Assembly (NCBI GenBank): GCA_024114885.1
Contig: CP099418.1
Coordinates: 4,836,001-4,900,000 of the forward strand
Origin: Septoria linicola
Lineage: Eukaryota > Ascomycota > Dothideomycetes > Mycosphaerellales > Mycosphaerellaceae
DNA: 64,000 nucleotides
Reading direction: 5' to 3'
Part shown: positions 62,198 through 64,000 of the stretch, one piece after another
Layout: the number at the start of each line of letters is the position of its first letter
Position numbering within the stretch: position 1 is the first letter of the stretch
The notes under the pieces: model-generated
Databases searched by the model: none
What the model was told of the DNA's origin: nothing
What the model saw: only the letters and a program-made list of their open reading frames with translations
Program-made: the position numbers and the translations under genes

Positions 62198-64000
62198 TTA
62201 TGCCCTTTGCTGTCTCCGCTTAGGATTCGTTGTCTTCTTCTTCGGTGTCGTTTGCTTGGCACTCTCTCCGTTGATGTACTTGATCAGCTCATCGACGCTG
62301 CGCTGATCAACACCTCCTTGGCTGGACGAAGGACTCGGTTGCAATGCTTCTGATGTGGCCTGACCAGCAGGTGGCACCTGTCTTGTGCCGCCCAGCTGCA
62401 CGCGTGGAGCTCCACGGCCGTTTCTAGGCAGAAGCACCCTACGATTCTGCAGGATGTTGGCCTGCTTCGCCTGGCTGACTGCGTTGTGCGTCAACGTCTC
62501 GAGCCAGTTCTCCGCTTCCTTGGTATTCTGATTTTCTGGTCCCAAGGCACTCTTGAATATGCTATAACTCTCACGCATCTTGGTGACAGCGGATTTCGAA
62601 TCTTGGTCTAGGGCTAATGCCTGAGCCAGCTGGAACAGGAGTGTGGCGGTGTTGATGGACTGCTTGCCAGAAACCTCTTCGCAGATGTCCAACGATGCCT
62701 CGAACCATAGTCGCGACTCGTGGAAGGACTTCAACGACTGCAGCATCACTGCAGCGTTGTTGATCGTGGTAATAGAGTCCGGGTGGCGGGTTCCATAGAC
62801 GATCTTCCAGAGGTTCAGCGCATGGCGAACATAAGCGAGAGCACCTTTTGTGTTGCCAGTCGCGTGTTCGAACAAGCTCAGGTTGAGGTATGCCAAGATA
62901 GTCTCTGCATCGTCGATGCCAAGGGTCCGCTCTGACACGATGACCGCCTTCTTAGCCAGTTCGACAGCAGCTTGCTTCTCGTCTAGACCGTAGTACAACG
63001 TACTAAGGGCGTAGTAGACTCGTGCTACCTCCGGATGAAGGATGCCATATATTTGCTCGTGCAGGCTTAAGCTCTCGAGAAGTAGCTCCTGGCCAAGCTC
63101 CTTTTGATCTTGTTGTAGGCTCATGCGACCCGCGTCAAGCGCCTCCTCAGCAAGCACACTCCTCGGAGATGCTTCCTTGACGAGAGGCACAATGTTCAAG
63201 ACGTTGTCCGGGTGGAAGGTCAATAGTGGTCCAGCGAGTGACGCCGCCTGCGAGCGTGATGGAGGGCTTTCGGCTTGCTGCTTCTTTTTCTTGTTCTTCT
63301 TGCTGCCACCTGATGTTCCATTCGTCTGTGGCTCGGCCAATGAATCCACAGATTGCTTCTCTGATAGCTTTGGATGCGCCGCAGCTGCATCCTGTGTGAA
63401 AGCGTACTCCTTTGCTTCCAGTTGCAAGCCTAGCTTCTTGCAGACTTCACGGACAAGCTGCAGTTCTCTGCCACTCTGTACGATGTTTCCCTCGATATCG
63501 TAGCGGTAACGCAACGAGATTTGACGCTTGATCTCTGTTGCGAGGGTCTCAGGTGTCTCCTTCTCGAAGTCAAATGAGGCCTCTGGGTAGAATGATTTGA
63601 GCTCCGTCTCAACCTCTGCTTGAGGCTTAGCGTTCACTTGAGTCCCGACCAAGCAGTTCAGCAAGTGTGCAACGCAGCTTTGCGCAAAGCAGGGTGGCAC
63701 GTCGCGCAAATACTTGTTGACAATGTGCTTGAACGCTCGGCTCACCATTGCCTGGTAGGTCAGCTGCTGCAAAGCCACGAGTCTCTTGTCAGATTTCTCA
63801 GAAGCTAAGCGAGCGACGTCACCAAGGTAGCGAACGTTGACACCGCGCCTGTGCATTTCGCGGACAAGGCTGTGTCCATCCATTGGAAAGCCAACATCAC
63901 CTTCTTGGAAGTCATGCACAAGACGTGGAAGCACCTCGCCAGTCAGGTATTCGCAGACTGTACGCACGAGTGCCTCATCCTGAGCCCACTCCTCCTTCTC
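62198..64000 (-). CDS. CLU1: Clustered mitochondria protein CLU1/TIF31, C-terminal part (5' partial)
   Basis: The frame is open from the right edge of the window to a stop at 62198, about 600 residues. It includes the eIF3-p135/CLU central domain (PMDGHSLVREMHRRGVNVRY, LGDVARLASEKSDKRLVALQ, AFKHIVNKYLRDVPPCFAQS) and then tetratricopeptide repeats (LSLHEQIYGILHPEVARVYY, ALSTLYYGLDEKQAAVELA, TLGIDDAETILAYLNLSLFE, IVYGTRHPDSITTINNAAVM). A Lys-rich stretch (KKNKKKKQQ) lies between them. The C-terminus is basic. CLU proteins are cytosolic, bind mRNAs for mitochondrial proteins and are needed for normal mitochondrial distribution; yeast Tif31 co-purifies with eIF3. No intron in this part. Confidence 0.95.
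   Translation of the reverse strand, partial: EKEEWAQDEALVRTVCEYLTGEVLPRLVHDFQEGDVGFPMDGHSLVREMHRRGVNVRYLGDVARLASEKSDKRLVALQQLTYQAMVSRAFKHIVNKYLRDVPPCFAQSCVAHLLNCLVGTQVNAKPQAEVETELKSFYPEASFDFEKETPETLATEIKRQISLRYRYDIEGNIVQSGRELQLVREVCKKLGLQLEAKEYAFTQDAAAAHPKLSEKQSVDSLAEPQTNGTSGGSKKNKKKKQQAESPPSRSQAASLAGPLLTFHPDNVLNIVPLVKEASPRSVLAEEALDAGRMSLQQDQKELGQELLLESLSLHEQIYGILHPEVARVYYALSTLYYGLDEKQAAVELAKKAVIVSERTLGIDDAETILAYLNLSLFEHATGNTKGALAYVRHALNLWKIVYGTRHPDSITTINNAAVMLQSLKSFHESRLWFEASLDICEEVSGKQSINTATLLFQLAQALALDQDSKSAVTKMRESYSIFKSALGPENQNTKEAENWLETLTHNAVSQAKQANILQNRRVLLPRNGRGAPRVQLGGTRQVPPAGQATSEALQPSPSSSQGGVDQRSVDELIKYINGESAKQTTPKKKTTNPKRRQQRA

Noticed and set aside
1..64000. CRISPR arrays, bacterial operons or riboswitches
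   Set aside because: The sequence is eukaryotic with spliceosomal introns; no regularly spaced repeats other than the 83-bp array were seen.

Overview
The window is nuclear DNA of a filamentous ascomycete, most likely a Dothideomycete of the Mycosphaerella/Cercospora type. The evidence is short GT-AG introns of about 48-70 bp with CTAAC/CTGAC branch sites, a dense gene layout on both strands, fungal-only protein families (DUF6699-like, fungal bZIP and C2H2/fungal-TF regulators, BTB/GCL-like) and one block with the dinucleotide signature of repeat-induced point mutation (RIP). The genus is inference. Exon joins below were read by hand from splice sites and checked for phase.

Region 1 (1-19.8 kb) is a conserved housekeeping stretch: the tail of a tannase/feruloyl esterase, a conserved hypothetical, mitochondrial branched-chain aminotransferase, a bZIP-like regulator, a SCY1-type pseudokinase, a sterol-methyltransferase-like enzyme, a DUF6699-like protein, an unknown protein and an AGPAT-type acyltransferase. 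Region 2 (20.7-33.6 kb) holds a six-exon bZIP factor, a single-pass membrane glycoprotein, the ARS2/SERRATE RNA-processing protein divergent from a TspO/MBR protein, and a multi-zinc-finger regulator.

Region 3 (34.8-43.9 kb) is the accessory part. A secreted subtilisin-like (S8) protease gene is split in two. Its N-terminal part ends at three tandem 83-bp repeats just before the catalytic serine, and its C-terminal part resumes about 2.2 kb later with frameshifts and a stop codon. Between the halves lie a small secreted protein gene with eight cysteines and an AT-rich block with no CpA dinucleotide over about 860 bp. Next comes a head-to-head pair of diverged Ras-like GTPase paralogues that share an unusual P-loop, then an RNase H-like gene.

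Region 4 (44.9-64 kb) returns to core genes: HP1 (chromo plus chromoshadow) divergent from CCT5, an MFS transporter, a small gene relic, COX15 divergent from a BTB protein, a C2H2/fungal-TF regulator with an apparent 1-bp frameshift, a second MFS transporter with an unresolved last splice, and the C-terminal part of CLU1. Little here acts as one pathway. The coherent story is the protease, RIP block and small secreted protein neighbourhood set inside otherwise conserved chromatin, translation and mitochondrial genes.
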